From: Gemmiger formicilis
Lineage (GTDB): Bacteria; Bacillota; Clostridia; Oscillospirales; Ruminococcaceae
Length of the DNA stretch: 64,000 nt
Assembly (NCBI RefSeq): GCF_024462815.1
Contig: NZ_JANGCG010000014.1
Location: forward strand, 1-64,000
Direction: 5' to 3'
The notes under the pieces are model-generated. The model saw nothing but the letters and a program-made list of their open reading frames with translations. It was not told the origin of the DNA and did no database searches. The first letter of the stretch is position 1, and every line of letters begins with the position of its first letter. Position numbers and translations under genes: made by a program. Shown piece by piece: positions 16,722-24,442 of this stretch.

Positions 16722-17168
16722 ATGTACCTTATGCGAAACCACGATGTCTGGATTTATGTGCGCTGCGCCAACAGCGATCCGCGCATTGCCTTTGACCGGC
16801 TGTATGACCTTATCGACGAAGCAGCAGGGCATGGATTTCTTGTACGCGGCACATCTTTTGACCATTGCAGCGGCAACACCTTGAAAGACCGCATTGGTCT
16901 GCGCTCTATGTTGGACGCAGTAGAGAACAGTCGGATTGAAGCCGTGATGGTCCGCGATTTGGAACAAATCAGCCGCAACAGCTACTTGCTGGTGGGCGTT
17001 ATTGAAATCTTCCGCAGGCGCGATGTCTACCTGATTACCACCGAATGTGATTTGAACACCGAACTCATCAACTGCGGACTGGAACGCTTTGTCGGCGACC
17101 GCTTCACGCGGGCATCCTTTGGAAAGCCGCGATTTGATGTTCGTCTCCCTCTGATGGATCAATTCTGA
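16722..17168 (+). CDS. Resolvase-fold protein lacking catalytic serine (first)
   Basis: 148 residues matching only the N-terminal catalytic fold of serine recombinases (IYVRCANSDP, then RSMLDAVENSRIEAVMVRDLEQISRN). The position of the nucleophilic Ser (Y-x-R-V-S) reads R-C-A, so it is Ala, and the usual S-x-D-R-L-x-R motif is changed to DLEQISR. There is no C-terminal zinc ribbon or HTH. It therefore probably cannot cut DNA and may act as a regulator or partner. It is followed after 9 bases by a second protein of the same kind. Confidence 0.7.
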   Translation: MYLMRNHDVWIYVRCANSDPRIAFDRLYDLIDEAAGHGFLVRGTSFDHCSGNTLKDRIGLRSMLDAVENSRIEAVMVRDLEQISRNSYLLVGVIEIFRRRDVYLITTECDLNTELINCGLERFVGDRFTRASFGKPRFDVRLPLMDQF

Positions 17169-17177
17169 GGTGTAGCC

Positions 17178-17591
17178 ATGACAGAGTATAAAGTTTGGGC
17201 GTTCGCCCGCAGTGCCGCACCGAACCTGCCCGCATTGGAAGAACAGCTTGCAGAAGTCATGCGTGAAGCCGACAGGCGCGGTTACATCATCGTCAACTCC
17301 TGCATGGAGCAGAAATACGGCACCGAATTTTGGAGGCCTGCCCTGTTCGCCATGCTTACCGCTGTGCAGCAGGGTCGCGTCAACGCCGTCATGGTGCAGA
17401 GCCTTGACCGTTTGAGTCACGACATTACAACCTTATACCGCATTCTGCGCTTTCTGCAGAATTACGGTGCAGTGCTGATTACGACCGAGACCAATCTACA
17501 ATATGAATTGTATCTGACCGGGTTGGATGCACGCTTGCTGCGCCGCCACAACCGAAAACCAATTTACTATGTGGAGTGTGAAGAACGATGA
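17178..17591 (+). CDS. Resolvase-fold protein lacking catalytic serine (second)
   Basis: 137 residues with GAGGTG before the ATG. The resolvase N-terminal pattern is clear (AFARSAAPN, LEEQLAEVMREADRRGY, VNAVMVQSLDRLSHD), but the catalytic Ser position (R-V-S) reads R-S-A, again Ala. The LDRLS motif is better kept than in the upstream paralogue. It lacks a DNA-binding C-terminus. Its stop overlaps the excisionase start (ATGA), tying it to the excision module. Confidence 0.72.
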   Translation: MTEYKVWAFARSAAPNLPALEEQLAEVMREADRRGYIIVNSCMEQKYGTEFWRPALFAMLTAVQQGRVNAVMVQSLDRLSHDITTLYRILRFLQNYGAVLITTETNLQYELYLTGLDARLLRRHNRKPIYYVECEER

Positions 17592-17824
17592 AAGAACCTG
17601 TGCAAATGCCGCTGCAGGCATCCGCCTGCGAAATTGAGAAAATCACCCTGCCGCAGATTGTCAGCATCAAACAGGCCAGCGAGATCATGAACCTGCCGCC
17701 GTATTATCTTCGGCGTGTCTGCCGCGAGAATCCGGACCTTGCATTTCAGTCCGGTGTTAAGTGGTACATTAACCTTGGCAAGCTGGCGGCCTACTACAAC
17801 AATAAAACGGAGCAATCTGAATAA
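17588..17824 (+). CDS. Excisionase-like small DNA-binding protein
   Basis: 78 residues with a central MerR/excisionase-type winged helix (IVSIKQASEIMNLPPYYLRR) and a basic wing. Its start overlaps the upstream gene and its stop shares one base with the integrase ATG, the tight xis-int coupling seen in Tn916-like and other ICEs. It likely steers the integrase toward excision. Confidence 0.78.
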   Translation: MKEPVQMPLQASACEIEKITLPQIVSIKQASEIMNLPPYYLRRVCRENPDLAFQSGVKWYINLGKLAAYYNNKTEQSE

Positions 17825-19323
17825 TGGCATCGGCAAAACTTATGATTCCCAAACGCAGCGCCCCCTATTATGTACTGACCGCTAATGTGACCGTACATGG
17901 AAAAAGGGTGCGGCGATATGGGCGCTTTGACTTTGACCCCACTGTATTGAAAACCCACCGCCAGCGTGAAAACGCTGCCATTGAAGCCGCACTCGTTTTT
18001 GAACGCGCAGAGCAACAGAAAGCCGACGATGAAAAAGATGGCAAAAACACGCCCTTTCGAGATGCAGCAAGAGCATACATTGATTCCAAAAAATCGATGC
18101 TCGATCCCTCCGTTCGTCTGGAGGGCGACTACGAACAGCATAAGAATAAAGCCAACACCACAGCAGGTAAGGAAACCATGCTGCGCCGAATCTGCGAAAT
18201 CAGCCCGGCATTTGCAGAAATGCCGATTTCAAAGGTAAATAAGCGCGAATGCGAGAAGTTTCTAGATCTGCTGGGTGAGGCCGATGTGCGCAGCGTGAAA
18301 GGGTATGCGGTGCTGAAACCCAACGCAAAGCAATATAAGAAACTGTCCTGTCCCCAAATTGCAGCACAATGCTCCATACAGACAAAATCTGTAGAGCGAG
18401 TGTTCCGCGGAGAGCGTACCACACTAAAAACAGCACAGGAAATTGCAGCAGCTCTCAAATGTAAGCCCGAAAAGCTGTTTCATATTGAACTGGATCACCG
18501 CCCTATTGCACGAAAAACCATCAAGGAGTATGCCATCTTTCTGCGGCTCGTAATGCAATATGCCGAACGCGAGTACGGCATAGAGAACGATACCCAAACA
18601 CTCGCGGTTAAAGGTACGCGCAGCCGCCCGGTAGACTGCCTGCACCCGGAAGAAGTAGAGGCTCTTTTTAAGGTGTTGCCGCGCTGTTCCACACTGGAGC
18701 AGGTCATCGTTATGGGGCTGCTGAATACCGGAATGCGGCGCGGTGAGTTAGCCGGGCTGACATGGGAAGATATTGACTTCGACCACTGCACCGTCCATGT
18801 GGATAAGTCACTGCTCATAGTGAACAAAGGCTATCACCTAACGACCACGAAAGAGGACAACGTCCGTGACATAGATGTAGCACCCGAATTTATGGAATAT
18901 CTGAAAACCTACCGTGACCAATGGCTTGCACAAAAGCACCGTATGGGCAGTGCTTGGCAGACCTGCATGGACGGAAAGTGGGAATCGTACCGGGAATCCC
19001 TGCAAAAGCTGCGCGGGAAAAATTTTATCGTTATCAATGATTTCGGCTGGCCCATCAGCCCCGACCACTATGGCAAAATTGTTGACCGCGTGGCCGAGAA
19101 AGCGGGCATCCGCAAAATCCACCCGCATATGTTTCGCCACACCTTTGTCAGTATCCTGCTCTCCAACCCGGATATCGGTGTCGCTACGGTGGCGGCCGAA
19201 GCGGGTCACGCCCAGCCCAGCACGACACTGGCAATTTATACGCAGGTCTACCACAAGCGGCAGGATTCCATCCGCAGCCAGATGAGCGAGACGCTCTACA
19301 AGAGAAAAACCCCTGAAAGATGA
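17824..19323 (+). CDS. int: Tyrosine integrase with an internal XRE-like HTH
   Basis: 499 residues. The catalytic residues are complete: Arg305 (TGMRRGEL), His435 and Arg438 (HPHMFRHTF), His462 (GHAQPS) and Tyr472 (AIYTQV). The N-terminus has the AP2-like arm-binding part. Within the core-binding domain, about residues 175-222, there is an extra segment that reads like an XRE/lambda-repressor HTH (CPQIAAQCSIQTKSVERVF, then TAQEIAAALKCKPEKLF). This makes the protein ~100 residues longer than usual Tn916-type integrases. The gene ends 38 bases before the 3' end of a tRNA gene, the presumed attachment site. Confidence 0.93.
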   Translation: MASAKLMIPKRSAPYYVLTANVTVHGKRVRRYGRFDFDPTVLKTHRQRENAAIEAALVFERAEQQKADDEKDGKNTPFRDAARAYIDSKKSMLDPSVRLEGDYEQHKNKANTTAGKETMLRRICEISPAFAEMPISKVNKRECEKFLDLLGEADVRSVKGYAVLKPNAKQYKKLSCPQIAAQCSIQTKSVERVFRGERTTLKTAQEIAAALKCKPEKLFHIELDHRPIARKTIKEYAIFLRLVMQYAEREYGIENDTQTLAVKGTRSRPVDCLHPEEVEALFKVLPRCSTLEQVIVMGLLNTGMRRGELAGLTWEDIDFDHCTVHVDKSLLIVNKGYHLTTTKEDNVRDIDVAPEFMEYLKTYRDQWLAQKHRMGSAWQTCMDGKWESYRESLQKLRGKNFIVINDFGWPISPDHYGKIVDRVAEKAGIRKIHPHMFRHTFVSILLSNPDIGVATVAAEAGHAQPSTTLAIYTQVYHKRQDSIRSQMSETLYKRKTPER

Positions 19324-19325
19324 AA

Positions 19326-19361
19326 AGAGACGTGCAAACTTTACGCTTGCACGTCTCTTTT
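19326..19361 (+). terminator. Intrinsic terminator after integrase
   Basis: Arms AGAGACGTGCAA (19326-19337) and TTGCACGTCTCT (19347-19358) pair perfectly, followed by TTTTT. The T-run reaches the CCA end of the tRNA on the other strand, so the element end and the tRNA are adjacent. It can also serve the convergent tRNA transcript. Confidence 0.88.
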
Positions 19362-19437
19362 TGGTGGGCCATGCAGGATTCGAACCTGCGATAACTCGGT
19401 TATGAGCCGAGAGTTCTAACCGCTGAACTAATGGCCC
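19362..19437 (-). tRNA. tRNA with CAU anticodon (Met or lysidine-modified Ile)
   Basis: A 76-base gene with perfect cloverleaf: acceptor GGGCCAT/ATGGCCC, D stem GTTC/GAAC, anticodon stem CTCGG/CCGAG with loop CTCATAA, T arm GCAGG TTCGAAT CCTGC, discriminator A and encoded CCA. Elongator Met and Ile2 cannot be told apart from the loop alone. Its 3' end lies beside the integrase, so it is the likely attB, kept intact by the element. Confidence 0.93.
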
Positions 19438-19575
19438 TTATGAAACAACCCAAACAAGCAGTTGCGAACCGCCCGTAGATGGGTTGTAGATGAAAGCAGA
19501 AAAATCAACTATGAAAATCGCAAATCTTACGATTTATCGAATTCTTTCAAGGATGCAAATCCTAACATCCAATGT

Positions 19576-19614
19576 TTATGAGCCGCCAGCTCTGACCAAC
19601 TGAGCTACTGGCCC
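19576..19614 (-). pseudogene. Broken tRNA (5' half, CAU anticodon loop)
   Basis: On the minus strand this reads as a good tRNA start: GGGCCAG, TA, D arm GCTC...GAGC, then GGCGG and the loop CTCATAA. After the anticodon loop the sequence diverges: no complement to GGCGG, no T arm and no CTGGCCC acceptor strand. It is promoter-proximal to the intact tRNA. The break exactly at the anticodon loop suggests a past recombination event. Confidence 0.65.
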
Positions 19615-19630
19615 GCAAAACAACTATATT

Positions 19631-19659
19631 ATTATACCAGAAAAAATCCGGCTTGCCAA
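19631..19659 (-). promoter_or_regulatory. tRNA promoter
   Basis: Minus strand TTGGCA (19659-19654), 17-base spacer, TATAAT (19636-19631), 17 bases before the broken tRNA. A strong sigma-A promoter that should transcribe the broken and the intact tRNA together. Confidence 0.82.
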
Positions 19660-19725
19660 GGTGTGCGGGCTAAAAAATCCGGGGAAAGTCTGTAAAATTA
19701 ACAAAAGCGAATGAAATGTACAGGG

Positions 19726-21090
19726 TTATGCGGCGGTGCGGTCGGCCAAATCGGCGCGGCAGTGCCAGACGGCGATGAGGATGAAGAAAAAGCAGATGAC
19801 CCACGTGGTCGGCTCGCAGAAGCAGACTGCGCGGTAGCCGTAGACCGGCACAAGCCAGACGGCAAAAATCACCTTGCCGATAAGCTCCAGCGCACTGGCC
19901 AGCAGCGGCTCCACCGTGTGCTGGATGCCCTGCAGCATATTGCGCAGAATGACCAGCACGCCCATCGGAGGGATGAACGGCAAGCTGATTTTCAGGTAGA
20001 GCATGGCGTTGGAGACAATGACCTCGTCCGCACTGCCGGTGATGGCACAAATTGTCGTGCGGCCGAGAAAAACTGTATACACCACCGCAAAGAGCCACCA
20101 TACCAGATAAATCGCGAAGGCGGCCTTGACGCTCTGCAGTATGCGGCTGCGCTTGCCTGCGCCAAGGTTCTGGCTGCTGAAGGTTGCCACGCTGATGCCC
20201 AGCGCGCCGCCGGGGATAAAGTACAGCTCTGCCATGCGGCGGGCGGCGGTCTGGGCGGTGATGTAGACGCTGCCCAGTGCGTTGATGCTGCTTTGCAGGG
20301 CCACACTGCCCAGATTGTAGATGGCGCTCATCAGCCCCATGCTGAGCCCGGCCCACAGCATATTGCCCACGGAGTGGGGTGTGGCGGTTTTGAGTTGCCC
20401 GGCGCTGAAATGCAGCTCCGGGTAGCAGCGCACAAGGTAGACAATGCCCAGCACCGCACTGATGCCCTGCGCCAGCACGGTGGCGGCCGCTGCGCCGCGC
20501 ACGCCCATGCCAAGCGGCCCCATAAAGGCGACATCCAGCCCGATGTTGAGCACGCTGCTGAACAGCAAAAACAGCAGCGGCGTGACGCTGTTGCCCACAG
20601 CACGCAGCAGGGCGGCTTCCATATTATAAAGCATCGTCAGGGGAATGCCCAACAGAATCAGGGTCAGGTAGGCGGAGGCACCGTCCCACACCTCGGCGGG
20701 GACCTGCAGAGCGGTCAGCAGGGCATTGCGGCCCAGCAGGGAAGCGAAGGTCAGCACAAGGGACACCGCCACGGAGAGGGTGACCATCCAGCCGACAGCG
20801 CGGCGCATCCCGTGCTCATCACCCGCGCCGAAGTGGCGGCTGATGGTCAGCGCCAGACCGTTGTTCATACCGAAGGCAAAGTTCATAATCAGGCCGTACA
20901 GCGCGGCGGTGGCACCGATTTCGGCCAATGCACCCGCACCCAGCAGGTGCCCGGCCAGCGCGGTGTCGGTCAGGTTATAGACCTGCTGCAGCAGGTTGGA
21001 GCAGAACAGCGGCAACGAAAATTGAAGCACCAGGCGGAATGGGTCACCGTGGGTCATATCAAGCAAGCGGCTCTTGTGAGCGCGGGGCAT
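19726..21090 (-). CDS. MATE-family multidrug efflux transporter
   Basis: 454 residues, about 12 membrane spans, with the MATE pattern from PFRLVLQFSLPLFCSNLLQQ through LADTALAGH-type motif (NLTDTALAGHLLG) and the second half starting near LYFIPGGALG. The ATG at 21090 is chosen because AAGGAG lies 9 bases upstream; an ATG 24 bases earlier overlaps that site. MATE proteins export cationic drugs with Na+ or H+. It stands alone between the tRNAs and the rhamnose operon. Confidence 0.92.
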   Translation of the reverse strand: MPRAHKSRLLDMTHGDPFRLVLQFSLPLFCSNLLQQVYNLTDTALAGHLLGAGALAEIGATAALYGLIMNFAFGMNNGLALTISRHFGAGDEHGMRRAVGWMVTLSVAVSLVLTFASLLGRNALLTALQVPAEVWDGASAYLTLILLGIPLTMLYNMEAALLRAVGNSVTPLLFLLFSSVLNIGLDVAFMGPLGMGVRGAAAATVLAQGISAVLGIVYLVRCYPELHFSAGQLKTATPHSVGNMLWAGLSMGLMSAIYNLGSVALQSSINALGSVYITAQTAARRMAELYFIPGGALGISVATFSSQNLGAGKRSRILQSVKAAFAIYLVWWLFAVVYTVFLGRTTICAITGSADEVIVSNAMLYLKISLPFIPPMGVLVILRNMLQGIQHTVEPLLASALELIGKVIFAVWLVPVYGYRAVCFCEPTTWVICFFFILIAVWHCRADLADRTAA

Positions 21091-21221
21091 GGCAAACATC
21101 TCCTTTTTACGCACGGTCTATTATACGTAGGTAGATAAAATATGTCAACCGGATATTTTGCGGCGGGGGATACGGTAGGGCCAGGCACACCAGGCCCGGT
21201 GGTTTCCCATAAACAGTATTT

Positions 21222-21284
21222 GCCGGGAAGCACCCCTTCCGGCCCTGCGGGGCCACCTTCCCCGGAGGGGCAGGCTTTTGGGGC
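21222..21284. repeat. Intergenic palindromic repeat (REP-like)
   Basis: Contains GGCCCTGCGGGGCC and CCTTCCCCGGAGGGG, then GGCTTTTGGGG. The same order of elements (CCTGCGGGC, CTCCCC...GGGGAG, CCTTTGGGG) recurs at 28741-28797 and a shorter version at about 41948-41970, so it is a dispersed, structured intergenic repeat. Confidence 0.5.
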
Positions 21285-21432
21285 TGTATAGCTCCTTTGC
21301 TCCACGCCTATCCTGTAGAATTTTCACAAAGAATCAAATTCTTTTAAGGATGGAACGCCGACGGTGCGGGGCGTATAATGCAGACAAACGCATATACAAA
21401 ACACTGGCATTTTGCAAAGAAGGAGTTACACT

Positions 21433-22857
21433 ATGCAGACCTGTACACTGGCAGTTGACATTGGTGCGTCCAGCGGGCGGCACATTGTCGGCACGGTACA
21501 AGACGGCAAAATCATCCTGCAGGAGGTCTACCGCTTTGAAAACGGCGTCAGCCGCAAGAACGGCCACCTCTGCTGGGACATTGACACGCTGGCCAAGGAG
21601 GTCATCAACGGCCTGAAGGCCGCTCATGACGCAGGCTTTGCCCCCTCTACCATCGGCATTGACACCTGGGCGGTGGATTTCGTCCTGCTGGATGAGCAGG
21701 GCAAACGCCTCGGCGATGCCGTGGCCTACCGCGATGAGCGCACCGAGGGCATCCGCGAGGCACTGGAAAAGGACTACGGCCTGACCTTTGCCGAGCATTA
21801 TGCCCGCACTGGCATCCAGTACCAGCCGTTCAACACCGTTTACCAGCTCATGGCGCTGAAAAAGGAGCACCCGGAGCAGCTGGACGCGGCAAAAATCTTC
21901 CTGATGGTGCCCGATTACTTGAACTATCTGCTCTGCGGTGTGGCCGCGAACGAGTACACCAACGCCAGCACCACGGCGCTGGTGGGAGCAGACAGCAAGG
22001 ACTGGGACGAGGAACTGATTGCCAAGCTGGGCCTGCCCCGCGGCATCTTCCAGCCCATCCGTATGCCGGGCACGGTGCTGGGGCACCTGACCCCGGCTGT
22101 GCAGGCCGAGGTTGGCTTTGACGCTGAGGTTATCCTGCCCGCCACCCATGATACCGGCTCGGCCTTTCTGGCTGTGCCCGCCCGCGATGACTGCGCCGCG
22201 TACCTGTCCAGCGGTACATGGAGTCTGCTGGGCGTCGAGAACCAGAAGGCCATCACCAGCGCCGAGAGCTGTGCCGCCAACTTCACGAACGAGGGCGGCT
22301 ATGACTACCGCTACCGCTATCTGAAAAACATCATGGGCCTGTGGATGATTCAGTCCATCCGCCGCGAGCTGGGCGAGCAGACCGGCACGCGCCCGAGCTT
22401 CCCCGAGCTGATTGCCGCCGCCAAGGGCGCCGCGGATTTTGCCAGCTGTGTGGACCCGGACGAGAATCGCTTCCTCGCCCCGGCCTCGATGATTGACGAG
22501 GTCAAGGCCGCCTGCGCCGATACAAATCAGCCTGTGCCCGCCACCACCGGCGAGGTCATGCAGTGCGTCTACAATTCGCTGACGCAGGACTATCGCCGCG
22601 CCGTGCAGACCCTGCAGGGCCTGACCGGCAAGACTTACACGAGCCTGAACATTGTGGGCGGCGGCAGTCAGGACGGCTACCTGAACCAGCAGACCGCCAA
22701 CGCCACCGGCCTGACGGTCTTTGCCGGCCCGACCGAGGGCACGGCCCTTGGCAACCTGATGGTGCAGTTCATCCATAACGGCGACTTTGCCGACCTGGCC
22801 GAGGCGAGAGCCGCTATCAAAAAGAGCTTTACAATCGCGGAATATCAACCGCAATAA
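21433..22857 (+). CDS. rhaB: Rhamnulokinase
   Basis: 474 residues. It phosphorylates L-rhamnulose to L-rhamnulose 1-phosphate. FGGY-kinase features are the N-terminal phosphate-1 motif VDIGASSGRH, typical of RhaB, IGIDTWAVDF, ATHDTGSAF, LSSGTWSLLG and the C-terminal adenosine motif IVGGGSQDGYLN. The ATG at 21433 follows GAAGGAG. A TATAAT at 21374-21379 may be its -10; the -35 (TGGAAC) is weak, as for an activator-dependent promoter, and an AraC regulator lies 5 kb away. Next gene starts 19 bases later. Confidence 0.95.
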   Translation: MQTCTLAVDIGASSGRHIVGTVQDGKIILQEVYRFENGVSRKNGHLCWDIDTLAKEVINGLKAAHDAGFAPSTIGIDTWAVDFVLLDEQGKRLGDAVAYRDERTEGIREALEKDYGLTFAEHYARTGIQYQPFNTVYQLMALKKEHPEQLDAAKIFLMVPDYLNYLLCGVAANEYTNASTTALVGADSKDWDEELIAKLGLPRGIFQPIRMPGTVLGHLTPAVQAEVGFDAEVILPATHDTGSAFLAVPARDDCAAYLSSGTWSLLGVENQKAITSAESCAANFTNEGGYDYRYRYLKNIMGLWMIQSIRRELGEQTGTRPSFPELIAAAKGAADFASCVDPDENRFLAPASMIDEVKAACADTNQPVPATTGEVMQCVYNSLTQDYRRAVQTLQGLTGKTYTSLNIVGGGSQDGYLNQQTANATGLTVFAGPTEGTALGNLMVQFIHNGDFADLAEARAAIKKSFTIAEYQPQ

Positions 22858-22876
22858 ACAGAAGGAGGAAATCTCT

Positions 22877-24298
22877 ATGTTAGTCGAAACCAAAGCCCGC
22901 GTTGGCGTGTTTGCCATTGCGCTGGGCGCGTATCTGCCGCAGTTCCCCACGCTGGTGCCGGAGTTTGAGGGCCAGTATGCCGCCTTCAAAAAGACCCTGC
23001 CGGACACCGTGGAAATCATCGATGGCGGCATCGTCACCACCAAGGAGCAGTCCATGGCCGCGGGCGATAAGTTCCGCGCCGCGGATGTTGACCTTGTTAT
23101 TCTGCAGCTGCTGACCTACGCTACCTCTTATAATATGCTGCCCGCCGTGCGCGATCTGGATGTGCCCGTTGTGCTGGTCAACGTCCAGAAGAAGAAGGCA
23201 CCCGACTACGCCAACACCGACATTCCCACCTGGTTGGGCGAACTCTACGCCTGCGGCGCTGTGGGCGAGATGGTCGCTGACCTCGAGCGTGCAGGCAAGC
23301 GCCATGCGGTCATCACCGGTGTGGTCGAGGGCGGTGACCCCACCGTACAGGCCGAGATTGAGGACTGGTGCCGCGCCGCGCAGGTGCGCCGCCGCTTCCG
23401 CGATACGAACCTGGCCCAGATTGGCCGCCCGTATCCCGGCATGATGGACCTCTACATCGACGAGACGAACCTCTACAACCGTATGTGGCTGTACACCAAG
23501 CAGTTCGACTGGGAGAAGATGTGGGCCATCGCTGACAACATCACCGATGAGGATGCCATCCGCGCCAAGGCGCAGGACATTCTGGACACCTTCGACATTG
23601 AGGGCGGCGGCACGATTGAAAAGGTCTGGGATATGGCCAAGTACGTGGTTGCCTTTGAGAAGTGGGTCAAGGACGAGAAGATTGCCTTCGTGGCCTCCCA
23701 CTATGACGGCTTTGCACAGGGCAAGGCGGGCGTGCTGGATTCCATGCTGATCCCCGCCTTCTCGATGCTGATCAAGCAGGGCGTTGCCTGCGCGGTCGAG
23801 GGCGACATCAAGGTCTCCATGGCTATGTCCATCCTCAAGACCATTTCCGGCTGCGGCCAGCTGAGCGAGATGTACTCCATCGACTTCAACGAGGATATCT
23901 GCATCATCGGCCACTCCGGCTCCGGCGACGCCGACATCTCGCAGGCCAAGAAGCCCACCATGAAGATTGTGCCGGTGTTCCACGGCAAGACCGGCGGCGG
24001 CTACCTGACCCAGTTCTACCCGCCGGTGGGCGATGTGACCTATCTGGGCATTACGCAGGACAAGGACGGCCACTTCAAGTTTGTGGTGGCCGAGGGCGTC
24101 AACGAGCCCGGCCCCATCTTCACCTTCGGCGATACGAATATGCGCACCCGCTTCAGCTGCGGTGCCCGCGAGTTCTGCAACCGCTGGAGCGAGGCCGGCC
24201 CCACCCACCATATGGCTGCCGCACCCGGCCGCCACATCGACACGATTCTGAAGGTTGCCAAGATTTTCAACGTGCCGGTGGATATTGTCACCCGGTAA
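22877..24298 (+). CDS. L-arabinose/L-fucose isomerase-fold protein of rhamnose operon
   Basis: 473 residues; ATG at 22877 after GGAGG. The sequence has the AraA/FucI architecture (GVFAIALGAYLPQFP, TVEIIDGGIVTTKEQSM at the start; CAVEGDIKVSMAM in the middle; GHSGSGDAD and RFSCGAREFCNRW-type end). It is not the classical RhaA TIM-barrel rhamnose isomerase. Flanked by rhaB and rhaD, it most likely performs the missing first step, L-rhamnose to L-rhamnulose, as a non-orthologous replacement. An L-fucose or other deoxy-sugar substrate is possible, because RhaB/RhaD-like enzymes can also process such sugars. Confidence 0.82.
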   Translation: MLVETKARVGVFAIALGAYLPQFPTLVPEFEGQYAAFKKTLPDTVEIIDGGIVTTKEQSMAAGDKFRAADVDLVILQLLTYATSYNMLPAVRDLDVPVVLVNVQKKKAPDYANTDIPTWLGELYACGAVGEMVADLERAGKRHAVITGVVEGGDPTVQAEIEDWCRAAQVRRRFRDTNLAQIGRPYPGMMDLYIDETNLYNRMWLYTKQFDWEKMWAIADNITDEDAIRAKAQDILDTFDIEGGGTIEKVWDMAKYVVAFEKWVKDEKIAFVASHYDGFAQGKAGVLDSMLIPAFSMLIKQGVACAVEGDIKVSMAMSILKTISGCGQLSEMYSIDFNEDICIIGHSGSGDADISQAKKPTMKIVPVFHGKTGGGYLTQFYPPVGDVTYLGITQDKDGHFKFVVAEGVNEPGPIFTFGDTNMRTRFSCGAREFCNRWSEAGPTHHMAAAPGRHIDTILKVAKIFNVPVDIVTR

Positions 24299-24317
24299 TG
24301 CAGCCTATGGGTTGGCT

Positions 24318-24418
24318 TGTAGGGAGTGGCCTTGGCCACTCCGCATAGGAAACGCACATCTGGCGTTTTGCTGTACTGTTGGCAAGAGGGCACGGAGGGG
24401 TCAAGACCCCTCCCTACA
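24318..24418. repeat. Palindromic intergenic repeat between isomerase and rhaD
   Basis: TGTAGGGAG (24318-24326) and CTCCCTACA (24410-24418) are inverted ends. Inside are GAGTGGCCTTGGCCACTC and GGAGGGGTCAAGACCCCTCC, two nearly perfect hairpins. Similar GTAGGG-hairpin words occur at 28617-28650 and 28680-28720. It may be a non-autonomous repeat inserted in the operon, or it may set mRNA stability between the genes. Confidence 0.55.
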
Positions 24419-24442
24419 GATTCAAATAAAGGAGCAGAAATT

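Noticed and set aside
19711..21138. 475-codon His/Gln-rich frame opposite the MATE gene
   Set aside because: Low-complexity antisense shadow without start signals.
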